In this document: in pieces, positions 24,801-39,900 of the stretch
Layout of the letters: every line of letters starts with the position of its first letter
Numbering within the stretch: the stretch's first letter is position 1
Assembly: GCA_000507305.1 (NCBI GenBank)
Contig: DF239332.1
Coordinates: 194,737 to 258,736, forward strand
Length of the DNA: 64,000 nucleotides
From: Breviolum minutum Mf 1.05b.01
Taxonomy: Eukaryota > Sar > Dinophyceae > Suessiales > Symbiodiniaceae
Reading direction: 5' to 3'
The notes under the pieces: generated by a model
Seen by the model: only the letters and a program-made list of their open reading frames with translations
What the model was told of the DNA's origin: nothing
Databases searched by the model: none
Position numbers and translations under genes: made by a program

Positions 24801-27800
24801 ATCTTGGAGACCCTTTCAGCTGAACTTGTCCCACGTTAAGATGTTAAGGAACCCCTTTCATGCTGTCCATGTGCTAAGATTCCTGTGGAACTTCCTAGTC
24901 GGAACTGAATCCTTCCATCCCAACCCCCCTTCCAAAACAAACACCTAAAAGTTCTGAAACACCTAAAGCACCAGCCTACGATGTTTGCAGACTGAATAAC
25001 CCAAAAAAATAACAAAAAAAACATAAACAAACAAACCCATACAAACCATTGCTTACCCCAACTGTTTAAGTTAATTGTTTTCATCCTTGTAGTTAATTTA
25101 CAAAGAATCACACTGCTGCTGACCTACTTGGAAACTTCCGTCGACCACCACCCCCTCCCACCTGAAGCTTCCCATCATAGAACTGCTGACTTGGCCACTG
25201 CCGGATCACTGGATGCATACGATATTGTACCTCCATCAATCGGCTACCCAGTCATGGCTGGTTCCATGGTTCCATGGTTCAAACAGAAGGAGTATACAGT
25301 ACCTAAGGAACGGGCAAATTGGGCCATAATGGCCATATTTTCCCCAAACATCCATGTTTTGGGGGTCCAATTATATCTCTCCCTATAGCCAAAAAATCAA
25401 GGGTAACAAGGGTTCAATATGAATCCTCAGCATGCTATTCCACCTTCTCCCTGGCTTCAAATAGCTTTCCATGTCAAGCAGGGAAATACAAAAACGCCCT
25501 TAGTTGCACTAGCTCCTTACAGAAATTTCCCAATAAAGCTCTGGCATTGGCTGGCGTTTCATTTTCATGATTCTTAGCCTAAAGATCTTGTAACCCTCCA
25601 CAAAGCTAACATATCCCACCTGGGGAAAAGGAAAGTTGCCTTGAAAGGGCCTTTCAAAGGAGATACGTTGGTTCCCCAGAGGGTAGCATTTTCTCACTCA
25701 CACTCACATGAATCAATGCAGCTCTCCGACAACATTTCCCGCTCCTGCAACATGTTGATCTCACGGTTGAAGAGTGTGGGTGAGTTCAAGAGACGGTCAA
25801 AAAGGGAATACTGCAAGCCTCAGCGTGGAAAGTTTTAAAGAACATGTCCCAAGAATGCTCGCAATAATCTAGAAACTTAACATTATCAAACCATCATGCA
25901 AATAGCAATGAGTCATCCAAGTATTGTTACACAAAATCAATTTTCCAGAACACTTCTGGATAAGAGACCACTCCACGTACTCTCTGATATCTGAATCAAA
26001 CAATAGTCCATGATAGTGTTATGGCGGATATGTGTTCCCTTTCCGGAGTTCTTGGATTTCAGAATCCTGCTTCAACCAATCACACTTTAAGTACGTCAAC
26101 TTTGAGGCGTCCTTTGAGGTGCTGCCACGCCCATCGAAAAATGATCAGTCAAAGCTTCCTTTATCAGCAGCAGCTTGGCATAGTACCACAGGTGGCAGTT
26201 GTTTCTGGTCCCCAACCAGGATGAATTGTTGCTTCACTTTCCTAAGCCCAGAGTCATCTGTCAAATCCCACTGAGGCGAAGCTGGGCTTTCTTTGCCAAC
26301 ATGTGGTTTTGTTTGCAGAGCCTATGGAGTCATAGGTATTTCAAACACAAACATTGCTGGCAGAAATGTGGCCAGTGGCCTTTCAATGCTTTGAACTCCA
26401 AGTGTGGTACGGAGGCAACAGGCCATATTAGCTAGTAGACAATGGCGGCTGAATAAGGGTCCCCAAACCCAAAAAGGTTGATTGTAAGAAACCATTCTCA
26501 AGAAGACCTTGTTTCGCCGCTATCAAAAATCACAATCCTCCAAGTGCTGCGAAGGAAGGGACATGAAAATACAGTCATGATGTCATGAGTCATAAACTTA
26601 TCTGGTTGGTGGGGTCAACCCATTTGAAAAATGTCAAAATAGGAATGTTCCCCAAATAGGGGTGAGAAAAAAAATGTTCGAAACCACCTAGTTATATAAT
26701 GTCCTCTTGAAATCTCACATCTTGGAAAAAAGAAACATCTCCACAGTCCACATATGCACATGTATCATGAATATATGTGGATGATTGATATTAATTTAAG
26801 ATAATATCTACCCTCCAGGGACCTAACATATCCCACCTCGGGCAAAAAGGAATCGAAAATCATCTTCAAACATGCTTGATATGTTAGTTTTTTAGAAGGG
26901 CAAAAACATTCTTCTTCCACATCCACGGATGTGCCAAGTGACTGAAAGGCAACTAAACACCGCGGCTCTGTGGCTTGAGATGCTTCATCAATAATCACCT
27001 CCAGCTGAGGGGTTAGAAGGTCCCACCACCAGATGAATATGAAAATCTATTATAACCCCCATAAGGTCCGCTTCTCCAACTGGGTGGTGAGCCGGATTTT
27101 CCGAACTTTTGTATTGAAATGTATTGAAAATGGGTGTGGCTTTGTTGATTCGGCCCTTTCTTGGGGTAGCATCCCGATGACCACGACGACTGACAATTGA
27201 AAGTAATGACCTGCCGCATCCAAATGGTCCGTTGATCTAGAATCTAGGGCTTGATAGATCCCGTTGGTGGTGCAGGATTTCCGCCAAATGTCAGAAGATT
27301 CGTTTCAAATTGGTATCCCTCAGGGACCAAACCAAAAACATCGTTATTGAAACTCAGCAACTAACCCGCACCCTACAAATACGGGGTTATGCTCTGTAAA
27401 AAAAATCTCACACACACATTTATCCAAAATAAACATTGGCTATTCGCTGTCTTTTTGCTAATCCATACCCAACCCCGGAAACCTTTTGGTCCCAAGTTTT
27501 TGTTGGTCAATTTCCCTCAAGGCACCACATCAAAGGAACTCTGCAGCAAAGCATCGCAACCTGGGAAGATACAGTCCATCAATACAAAGTCATGATCAAT
27601 AATTTCTCCTTTAAAGTGCGTTCATGAATCATATTTGTTTCTGAAATCATATACTTACCAGGTACGGTTCAAAGCCCTACATGTCAGCTGACCAATAGCA
27701 ATTTTACTTGGCCATGTTGGGACCTAAGACCTCGATCCGAAAACATCAAGCAAGCAGGTTTGAAGAGCCATACCTTGAACCTGTTGGCCAAAAAGTCAAT

Positions 27801-30800
27801 CAAGAAAAGGATAGAAAAGGGTCATTTGGAATTCAGGGCATAAAAATATGGATATGGATGCCTTATATATGCATGATACATTTCATTTTGATAACTACAT
27901 TCTTTTCAATAAAGTTCGGGGAACCCATGGTTGTTTAATCCACACAAGAGGTTGAGCAACATTCAGACTAAACACAACTTGTAGCTGTTACCCGTTCCCT
28001 TGGACAACGCCCGCGCTGTCTTTGGCAAGATGCCACAGCCAATAAGGGTGGAACACACCACCTCCGCTGCATCGATCAGCTCATCGCTCACCTGATCGGC
28101 AAGTTTATTATCCGATGAGGCCTGATGGTACTGCTTACTTTGCAATGATGATATCTAAATATTAATTGTACACACATTTTCATTGCAGTGTGTATTGATG
28201 TGTATTGTGTATACTGTATACACTACCATATAATCAGAACCATGAGGAAAAAACCACGTGTGCTCATGATGGGTTAATATCCATTCATCACCTTCTTTGG
28301 ATCAAGGAACCCTCATTAAGAACTGCTGAGCTGTACTGGTTAAATAGATCCATCCGACTTGCACTCAAAAGAAGAAAAAACACCAAACACGAGTGGCTGG
28401 GCCCCACGTTGTGTTTTGGTATTACCAGCGGGGTTTTCGTAAATTGATGCCAACCAACCGGGGTATTTTCATCGGAGCTTCCCAATGCGCAGCTAAATGG
28501 CAATTTTCGGCAAGTGGAGGTGGTACAGGCAATATGTCAACACCTTTCAAGTAAACAACACGGTTTTAGAGTAGTAAAATAATGTTGACCCCGGATTAAT
28601 AAACCCCATGGTTGTTTAATTGGGGGGGTCCCATTTTAAAAGGGATTTATCACTTTTGGGGGTACCCCCCTTTATAATCACTATAGGGGTTTATTAATCC
28701 GGGGTTGACATTATACTCGTTGGTGGTTGAACCAACCCATCTGAAAAATATGCTCGTCAAATTGGATCCTTTCCCCAAGGGGTGAAAATACAAAAATATT
28801 TAGAAGAAAAAACACCTAGTATAGTAAATGATATTCCTTTCCAAAGGTTGATCCCATGTCTTGATAGAAAAATGGTGTATGTAGTGGCTGAAGAAAAAAC
28901 GAAGATTCTGCATACATCAGCAAAGGAAACATGCCTATATCATCCTAAATCAATTATCAAACCTTGCTGGTGGAGCCAACCGTCTCCCAAAAAATATGCA
29001 TGTCATAATTGGATCATCTTCCTCAAGGGATCCAAAATTTGGCATGTTTTTTTCATGGGAATCCCCACCTCCCCAGCTATGGGTGCCTGCTGCTCAAACT
29101 TTTGCATGTCCCTCACATGCAAGGAGATATCGCGGTGGGCTAAGCCCTTTCCTTTACCTTTCAGCTGTCCTCCACAAAAAGCAACGAGGGACACCGAGGA
29201 TGTGCAATCCTATTTCATTCAACCTGGAGATCTTGAAGTCGGGAGATCAACCTGAGGACTCTGGAAAAAAAATCATCAAAAATTACATATGCAAAATCAC
29301 CCAACTTGCCTTCACTGCCTAAGTCAACTGTTGTTCTTATTCATAAGCCTGACTTAAGCCTGCACTCATGGGAAGGTGAACCTGCATTTCCCTGACGAGG
29401 TTGGCAGTCACCACAAGAACCTTCACTATACTTACCAAGTTATTATTTTAGGATCACAACCACTTGCTCATCTTCACCATCCAGAATCCAGTGTTGCTGG
29501 AAGGGGAGGGTAACCCAAAGTTATACCCCTGAAATGTAGAGCCAACAAAATCCCTCAAGCACTATCTGTCAGTTATTCATTTGCTCCAAATTTCACCCAA
29601 AAAAAAAATCTGTGCTTCTCGTGATGGTTCAACTAGTGGTTAAACTTGAGAGGCATTCTCCATACTCAAACAATCTATACTCAAGATGTTGTCTTTGCGG
29701 TCACCGGTCAATGCAATGATCTTTGTTTGGCTTCCCTTTCTTGACTCCACCAAGTCTGCCTTCAAAAGGTTCAATCTTTACTGTAAGCAAATTTGCCAAA
29801 TCAAGGTGTCCTTCAACATAGCCTCCATGAACGCAGCCTATCGTACTGACAATGATCTGAAACGAGAATTTGGTGCATCCTTTACCTTAAAGCATGTTTG
29901 ATTTCAAATGGTTGGGGGACCACCTTACAGTATTGCCATTCCCGATCGTGGTTAAATCAGCGATCCATAATCCCACTATGGTTGTTATAGAGAATGGGAC
30001 CTCCCGACTTCCACAAACAACGGTTGATTTCTTGTAGGAAAACATGATGACTTCTCCACAAGGCAAGATTTCTAGGTTACGTTGAGTATCCCCAAATCCA
30101 AAGTATCTGCTTGTGTGGGCCAACGAGTTGTCCCAACAAAACAGTGATGAACAGCTTTACCTCAGGTTACTTCCATTCCCACTCGGCGATGTTCAAAACC
30201 CATCATAAGAGTATAGCGCATTAAAACCACACATGTGGGGGAAACATATGCAACAAGGGTTACCTGCAGTTGCTAATTTGAAAAATATCAACCTCCACCA
30301 CCCCTCACTCCATGCTATTTTTCACCATCGGTCCTGAATACAAGGCATTTTTGACTTGGTTGAGTGCTTCTCGCCTCTTTTCTCCAGCTCGTCTCTTGCT
30401 AAGACTGGGGTATCTATCGCATTCAGTCATAATTTCATAATAAACCTCTCAATTATGACAAATTTGCGTTGGTACATATGAGTGAATGAGCTTGGTTGAA
30501 GGGCAACGCTACTGGGTGCCCAGTGCTGAAGTCAGAGAGATGCTAAGATTACATGACTTTGACTGAAAGGCAAAGTAGCAAAAAAGAAAGAATGTGCAAT
30601 AGAAACTGTCCTTGGACTTAAAACATGAGGATGCTATACCATCAAAACAACTCATACAGGGTACATAGGTGTTTGATGTTTGTTTGGCTTGCACTTTCAC
30701 AACACCATTACCTGCTGACTCGAAAACTTCTGGGCACCGCGCGTTTCCTCAATCTTGGCGTTCCTGATTGGCATCAAACAGAGACGAGAGTGAGGATTAC

Positions 30801-31340
30801 CCAAAGCAAGAGAAATGCATAGGATACTCTACTTTCACTACAGTGTAGCACTTACTTGCTGGACAGTCTTCAGTTTGAATGGAATACCTATGAATGATTC
30901 GTTGATATTTCTTTGACCTTTTCAAATTCCTCGTGATGATTAAAAAAATGAAAAGACAACAAACAATAGGTGCCTCAACGAAAAACTTCAATTTCTATGC
31001 ACATCTTGCATTGTTGTTTGCTCCCCTCCAGGAAAAATCGGATGTATGGTGCCCACCGGGAGGACACTACACACATATACATATACACATATACATATAT
31101 ATATATATACACACCAGACACCAGCCCTTTCAATCAACACATCCGAGATTAACACTTAATGACCTCATGGTATCCAATGCTGGCACATGCTGCTGGAATC
31201 ATAGGACTGATAACAACAGCAACAGCAACAGCAACAGCAACAACAACAACAACACCAACACCAACACCAACACCAACACCACCACCACCACCACCACCAC
31301 CACCACCAACAACAACACACAACAACAACAACAACAACAC

Positions 31341-31416
<76 letters not shown>

Positions 31417-34400
31417 TAACAACAGCAACAAGGAGTAGTAAACTGCTACTAGTACTACCACACCTGCTGCTACACATGCAAGTGCACATACACATTTACA
31501 TTGCAAGTCAATCTTCGTTATGCCTGCCCCTTTGACCCCTGCAACAAAGCAGCAAGGGATGATCCTCCGCTTGCGCAAGCAGCGTGTGTTGGCGTAACTC
31601 CTGGCTGACCTTCGAAGGGAATCCAATACGCAACGCCTGACGCGCACCCAGCTTCTTCGGTGTGTTTGGTAAATTCCTCTTCCGAACTGCCAAAATGGCC
31701 CCTGGTTGGTGCTTGATGGTATTGCTCAAAATTTCCAAATTCCACCACAAAAATGAAGGAACGGCTCAACAAAAAATGGCACCATCTAAATGACCACAAC
31801 GATTGCCAAAGGGCCAAAGAGAGCAACCAGCGTCCAAGATGTTCAAGGAGTTTCGTCTATTTTCCATTATTTTTCCCCCGTTCCCAATGCTTAAAGACAA
31901 CTTCCGCCTTGACACCTAAACGAATCAGACCGGATAAAAGCTGATCTACTGCCACATTACCTGGGATGGGCGATAATGAAAGGCAGGGATGCCAAGGGAG
32001 TTATATCCGGTTATACCCTCCTTGAAACGAACAGCTGGGGGACTCGCCAGGAAGCCATGATACATCCCATTGTCTCAAAAAGGTTTTTTTACCCACAATA
32101 TTTGCAAGGCATGCAGCCATCAACGGCTGAAAAAATCCATGTAAACCTTACTTAATCTCAGTTGAAAGTGGGAATCACGTATCATACTGCTGTCAAAGGT
32201 CGGCAAAATTCATCCAAAAAACTATCATTGCTCCTAGAAACATCAAAGCAATGATAGTTTCTTGGCAATCCTGGATGAACGAATACCTTTTGGGAAGGCG
32301 GCGGGCAATGACTTACTGCTGTATAGATATATCATGTGTTCAATATTAACACACACACACATAAATGTATTTATAATGTGCAACATAGCAACAACTTAAC
32401 AATCTTAGAACATCTTAACGATGGGACAAAAGCTTCGCAGGAAGCCCCTTCCAAAGCTGCCAAACTTCTCAGGTACCTGAAATGGATGTAAGAAAAAGGG
32501 ATCCTGAGAGTTAATATTGCAGGCATGTCCCAACCTCTCCTTTTGGAATTAGGAACTGCAGGCAGGTATACTCTCTCATGCTGTTTTGGGGGCTGCAGAT
32601 TTGCAATCATGGCCAAACCCATTCGCCAATCTGATTTCAATTTGTGACAGTTACTGCCACCAAATATCTACGGCTGCAAAATATATCATTCCAAGGGGTC
32701 AAAACAACGACTACGGATCATTAAACCCCAAAAAGATCCAACATTGATGGATGAAACACTAAAAACATGAGCTACCAACTAGACCCAGCTGCAATCTCTT
32801 CGCAAATCAGTTCTTGGATGTCAAATAAACATGTATCTTCCAACATCTTCTAGTTGGTCGTTTCAAACACGTTCAACCCTGGAAAAATCTTCGCCAAATT
32901 AATCACCCGAGGTACTATCCGCAGCAACGAGAATACCACAAGATCTGGACCCTTCCTGGTATCACTGGAGGGCATCTCGACAGAATTCGAGTGCGCAAAA
33001 AACGATGGGACAAGAAAAGGAAAAAGCTGTAGTGAAACTAATGAAGCGCAAGTAAATCAATTCAAACATCTATATCGATCTGACACTGCAGAGCAATGGT
33101 TGTCCACAGTGTCTAGTCTTTTCTCTTTAAATTGTGGCTTTCCATGACTTTCCAGGTCCACTACATGTACCAAAGGCCGAATACACAAATGAAAGCAATT
33201 GAAAAGAGGGAGAAGTGGTTCTCCCGGGTTGATACGGCCGAGTAAAATGCCAAATTCCAAACATACTGCGAAATGATCTGGAGCGTTAGAGGTTTGTCAA
33301 AGAGGAGGATGGTCATCTCATCATAGGAAATCTTTAGTAAATTGGTATTTCTATGCATCTATTTCTGAGAAAAGAACAACAGCTTGTTCATGGTGCATAT
33401 CTGTGACTGTAGTAATAAATACGCTTCTGTAAGACAAAAATCGCCAAGTTGCCCTTCATTAGCACAAACCTGTAGTTACACCCCTGAGAGCAAGAAGTGA
33501 CTTTGTACAAAATATCACATCCCGAAAGGTAACGAACTATGCCTGGTTACTTTTTCCACAGTGAGCTCATGTGGGGAAACTTTTCTCGGAAGAATTCAAC
33601 CATGACCTTCGACGGACCGAAACACCGGACGTCATCTCACCTGCTTGCGTCTCTCCACCATTCGGCTGATCATTTGACAAGTCGTGGTAGTCTTCCCTCC
33701 GAGGAAAGAATGCGGCACAAGTAAGGAGGAGTACTAGGCCAAACTCAGTTCTACCCTCATAATGGCAATCAACAATCCTCCATTTGTTAGATGCATTGCT
33801 CTCTGGAGGATAATTTCGTTGATTTAACAAAGGCTTAAGGCTGTGGGACGGCAACATCATGGCTCCTCTCACTTTGCAAAGAACTGACATAGTTGGACAT
33901 ATTGCAACGCATAGCTCCTGTTTCTTTGTGTCCCGGAGAAAAAACATCAAAACATTTGGCCACAGAAAAGTTTCCACTTAATTCTGTAATTATACACATT
34001 ACACATGCTGACATACCCAGTCGTACATCAACACCTCAATGTCATGCCACATGAAATTTCCATCCCAGCAACCCCTTTTCAACAACCTTTTCACATTGCC
34101 CAGCGACCCGCCTGTGCCAGGCGGACCTTGAATCAAACCCAGATTTCGTGTCGAAACCTCTCGAAGTGCTTGTTCTTGCGAAGCATTCAACACCTGAGGA
34201 TTCGCCCGCTCCGCCGTCCCTGAAGACTGCTGTAGACGTTTTACAGAGATAGAGCTGGGTTGAACGTTGAAGAGAAGAAAAGGACTTCAACACAAAGACT
34301 TCTCCTGGTCTCCTGGAAACATAGCTTTTAGATGGCCCCCCGGCCTTTTGATGAATGTTTTGCTGTGAATTAGCAGGAAGTACAACTGCACGAGGGTTCA

Positions 34401-36918
34401 TTGGCATTCTATAGTGCATCTCTTTTCACAAGCAACTCCAAGAATAAGGCCTTCCTAAAATGGATCAGCTCATGCTTTTCCAATGGCGTTGGGGGAGTCC
34501 CACAAAGCTCTGATGTTTGATTCTGCTTAGAAGTCTTCAACAAAACGACTGCACATGCTCTACAGTAAGCAGCCAGTCGGAAATTATGAACCATGCATTT
34601 CATTGGAATCCATCTGGCCCTACTGAATCCCCCCCCAAAAAAAACCTCATACCATGAACACCCCCCCCGCCCAAACTAAAAAAACTACGGANTTGTTTCC
34701 TTGCACCAAACCCTCACTTCTTCTTTGGAGGGGGGTATGAGGGGCTTCTCAGCGGCAGGAAATCCGATATGAACTAAGAAACATTGCTGGCTTCTTCGAT
34801 CAAGCGATCAACCTCCACAGGCTTCAAAAACTCCTGACCTTCCTGCAATTTGGGAGATGTGGGGTGGGTGCAATCTTGAAAACAAAGGGCACAAATCATG
34901 CCATGTACCTCAGGGTCGAAATTTGTGCATTAAATCTATATACTGTAACTACATACTGTAGTCAAAATCCATTCTTGCCTTGAATATATCTATCTCTCCA
35001 ATCATTTTCGCATGTCATACTGTACTTACATTTTGCAGAGCACAAGCTCTGCACATCTCTTGACAGCCCTCCCACTTGACCTAAGTTGCCAACAAATACA
35101 GTATCAAAAAAATAACCTTGAACATTTCCATGTTTCAGGGATTCAGGGAGCGGATTTTCCAAACACAATCCAACCCTTCAGCGGCATTTCTGGCTATTGC
35201 AACTATGGCTTGGACTGAATTCGGCCCCTAAATTGAAACCACCAATAGGCAACAAATAATCTTTGAAACCAAGATACGTTTATCGTTCAATGATTCAATG
35301 TTCAATATCATTATTGTTATTGCCACTACTATTTGCATTCCTTCCTTCATACTTGGCTCAACCCACAAGGTGCATTTCATGATGGCAACATTTCTCCGCC
35401 ACCCAGTGCTTGCCTCGTTCAGCACCAAACGGCGCATCTCTGGTGCTTTGTATGCTTTACCGCTCACATAGCCCAGGGCAGACTTCGTCCTGGCCAGTGG
35501 TGACCAGTGTTGAGGCTTGGCTGGTTTGAAGGATACGGCTGGTTACAACAAACAAGTTAAATAAACTAAAGAAAGGTTCTCTAAATTAAGGATCTAAGCA
35601 GTATCTAAACAAACATCATGAATGTGAATCTGAGTGAGTCGACCCAAAAAAAGTCTTGACACATGTGAGTGTAAAATATGTTCGCCAAATCGCTCAACTG
35701 TCCTGCCATAGCGTAGGTTTGTAAAAGCGCGTATATCAAAGATTTTTCCCCTATGAATTATTCTGCTTGGTTGAAACCTGAAAAACATGATTTGATATGA
35801 GCGGTTCAAGACTACACAAAAGCTGCAAGATCAGAACCAGTTTCTCACCCTGATCCACCACAGTGTGCACCAACTAGTCCAATGGTCCCACTGCCAGCCT
35901 CTCATAAGCGGTCTTATTGGCCCCACAATCCAGTCGCCATTTTCCGGATAAGTCCCACGGAGGGCTGTCTGCCACAATAGCCAAACGATTCATTCCAAGC
36001 CTCTGCAAGTGGCAAATGGACAGGGATAAGGCAAAATACTTGACGTACATGGCATGAACATGCATCAATTAGAAACTTCCAAAATTACAAGGAATGAATG
36101 ATTGAAACTTTCATTGCCCCGCATTGATATCGTTGATGGTGTTTTCTTCAAGAGGTGAAACATGGTGAAAAGATTGATACAAATAGCCTGTCGAGACGTG
36201 GCGCGGCGAACCATAATGAACCGCCACCAAATAAATCCTAATCGTTGAGTTCGAAGATCTAATCAATCTTGGAAACCTATTACAGTATGTAAATATGTTG
36301 TAGGTTTCTTGTCCCCAAGAAGTCATTGCTAAAACGCTGATGATTGCAGCAATGCATCTAAGGAACTCAATAATTTCACCTGGGCATTGCAAAATTCAGT
36401 GAAGGTATTCAGGCTGAATGACACGAGTCAGCAGCATAGGAAACAAGAAACGGAGGATTAAAAAGACATATCAGGTGTGTATGTATATATATATATATAA
36501 AAATGCAAATGATACATGAACCAAATTGTATCCTCTGGCTTGTAGGCATTTTTGGCAACATAAACATTGATTTCCAACTGTTTAAAAAAAACGGGGGGTC
36601 AATATATGGCCCTCATTCATATACGCATCGCTTCATCAACCCGAAAAACGTCGTTGCTTCAGCAGAAAACCCATGGAAAGCTTTTACACACTTTATAGCC
36701 ACCTTGGCTTGTCAATTTCCATCATGAAAATGCTATGAATATCTCCATGACCCCAAGTGGTGCCTTTCCAAGCTTTCTTATCAAAAGGATTGCCCAAGCT
36801 GACGATGACTTCATCTCCTGAAGAGAACTGATGCCTGGCCACATCTGCAGAAATCAACAGGGAAGCCCTGCGGGGAAACCGTGGCAGCTTGCCATATACA
36901 TCTATCAACCCAATTCAG

Positions 36919-36977
<59 letters not shown>

Positions 36978-39900
36978 CCAACACGTTCAAAATCACACTG
37001 CTACGGGTTTTTTGCAAATCAATTCATTCATTCTACTTGTTGCCATCTGAAAAATAAATCATTGCATTCCCTTTTAAGGCTTCCAGCACTAAGTCAATGA
37101 ACGAAACTACAAATATAAGTGGCTAAATGGGCATTGCTGGATTTTCGGCTCGATGCACCTTCATAAGTGATACAGCACCTTTGTGCTTAGAGGGGTTTTG
37201 CGTCAAATGACATATATAGAAACACCTGCCGGATTCTTTCCGAAAGTACCTCGGTAAGTTCTGCTTGGAGAACACGATCTTTGCCTTGCCAAAGAAAGCA
37301 CCTGTGCCACGATGCAAAATCCCCCCCAACATCCCCAACCACAAGAAGTGGCGAAGTCGCAGCACTATCAGTACTACACCCTAATGCTACTGGTGCTACT
37401 GCCAATCAACGCATACCTTCATCAATAGCTTTGATATTGACATGTACTTTGAGTATCTCTGAATGGTACTTTTCCTCCTACTTCAGCCACTACTACCGCC
37501 AGCACTGCCACTACCACTGCGATTACCACTACCACTACCACTGCCAAAACCACTACCACTCCAATCCCTACTACTCCTACTAGTACTACTACTGCTACTT
37601 CTACTTTTGTCTACTACGACTACTCTACTAGTATCATTTTGAATCTTTGCATTTATATGCATTTATTGTCTATGAAGACCATGGTGACGGGCAACAACAA
37701 GAACAAAAACAAGAACAACCACAACACCAACAGCATCCTTTGCAAAACTTTTGATTTCCAAATCGCTGGCACCCAAAACCAACTGACCAAAACATTTACA
37801 CCCTCGAAGTTTAACATAGCTGCCGAAAAATGATGACTACGAAGACTACTTTACTTTCGGGATTGCCTATTTTTTAAGGGCTACCCTCCCTGAAACTAAC
37901 ATAGCATCTGAAAATGGATGCTTGGAATACCATCGTTTCCTTTTGGGTCCCGGCCTATTTTCAGGGGGCTATCTTGCTGTTAGTTTGTAGGGAGTGTATG
38001 TCTTAACTTCCAAGGATTCCAAGGTGTACAACTATCATCCACCCAAGTCATCAGCGTCTCGCGCCTCGCTTTCGGGCCTCCAAATCTGTAATGCAAAATC
38101 CTTGACCTATCAGTCGAGCCAAGGACCTGAAGCGTTGCACGGGAGTTGCATGTGAAAAAATCACATCCAATCCCATTTTTATCCATGGTAAAAAATGGTA
38201 TATTTACCCCACATTTGGTTGATTTTTTATGGTAAATGCATAATAGGATCCATGGGAATGGTATATTTACCTACTCATTTACCATACAAATCAACCAAAT
38301 GTGGATAAATAATGGTAGATATACCATACATGGATCCTATGGGAATGGATACCGCAACAGGACCTTCCCTTTAGGAAATGCATCGATGTCCAACTGTATA
38401 GCTGCAACAACAAAGATGTAACACAAAAATCAACATGCATGAAAAGTGACTTGAGTAGATATCGAACACTGGGAAGACATGTTTTTTTGCCAGGGCATCC
38501 AGAGGGTCTTTGGCAATTGCTTTGTTTTGAAATGTCTACATATCTAAAGACATATCTATATTTACATGCACCAATATGTAAGATTTGTTGTGTATATAGC
38601 CCATTGAATCTATTGGTGCACACACTCATAAAAAACTGATGGGAACGAAATTACAAATGCTTACAGTTAATGTCAACTAAACCCAGACAGGGCACCGCGG
38701 CCTGAAACACGAAAACTTGCGGACCAACATCATGAAATTCCCCAACTTCGGACCACTGAACTCCAACACAGAAATCGGGCTATTGGTAGATGTAGAGGCA
38801 GCAAACTCCATGTAGTTAAATACTTGAATATACACTAATATGCCACGAGACGTGTAGTTTCGGTGACACAGAAAAATCAAATCCATGCAATTCCTCGTGG
38901 TTTCTCAATATGGGACATGAAGCATCATCTACTGTTGAACACACAGGCTGCATCTATCTACACTTCTGGGAACTAACATACTCCACCACGATGGAAGTCA
39001 GAAAATCATTTTCCTAAGAACCCAAACGAGGGAGATGTCTGATAGACTCCCTGGAACTAACAACGACAATCCATCTCGAAAGCCAATATAATCTTCCAAC
39101 CAACCTTTCTTGAGGTGCCAAGTTCATCGTTTTTGAAGGACTTGCAAGAGCTCCGTTTTTTGTTTTCGGATGTTTTCCCTACACCAAATGCTGATGATTT
39201 TGGAACCCTTACAGGCTCAAAAAGCGCAGGAGCAGTTTGGATACATATAGATATATAAACAATGTATAATTTTATATATATGGGCTTAAAACATTGCAAT
39301 ATTTATGGGAAAAATCTGTCGTGTGACATCACACCAGAATTCACTCTTGCGGAGGTGCCAATTTCTCAAACGATCTTCCACCACACGTAACTCCTGGATG
39401 ATCACTTGGTGAAGGGTAACATTTCAAGATGTATGTGTTAGTGAAATTTGAATGTGCTTAAGCATCTTGGAAGAAATGATGCAATATCAATAAGAAGTGA
39501 ACATCAAATATCAATGCAAAACATGTAAAATACTGATACAAGTTTGAATGGACTTAATTTGAACGTGTGCTGTAATGAACGCATAAGTAGTATACATCAG
39601 AACCAAAACAGCATCTGACACCTGCGGAGATCAATCAGTCGGAAGTGCATACCGTTAATAAAAAACATCAATACATAGACATATGCACTTCTCAACTTCT
39701 GATGATTCAATTGACATATCTGACACCAAATTTCAGCTGCCTTATAAGTTATATCTTGAAAAAATGAACCCAACGAATCCGGCAGGGAAGCATAGCTAAG
39801 CTGCTAAGCCAAGTAAGATATTACTTGTTATGGGAATCATAGTAAGACATTTATTTACTACCAGCCACAAAAAAGATACACAAAAAGGGCCTTGGATATG

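Noticed and set aside
26100..26170. Helicase as a pseudogene because of a TGA after motif III
   Set aside because: A GA donor before the TGA joins the next helicase exon in phase with the expected family residues.
31205..31433. CRISPR-like array
   Set aside because: Units are 3-6 bases with no spacers; this is a microsatellite.
30933..31535. 200-codon plus-strand open frame
   Set aside because: It is made open by the CAA/CAG/ACC repeat tract; the flanks are intron-like and the reading is polyN/T/A.
34692..34692. Single ambiguous base N
   Set aside because: An assembly ambiguity in an intron; no biological meaning.
35340..35365. TTGGCTCAA as a relic of the dinoflagellate spliced leader
   Set aside because: Only nine bases match, and the preceding CCATTTT part is absent.
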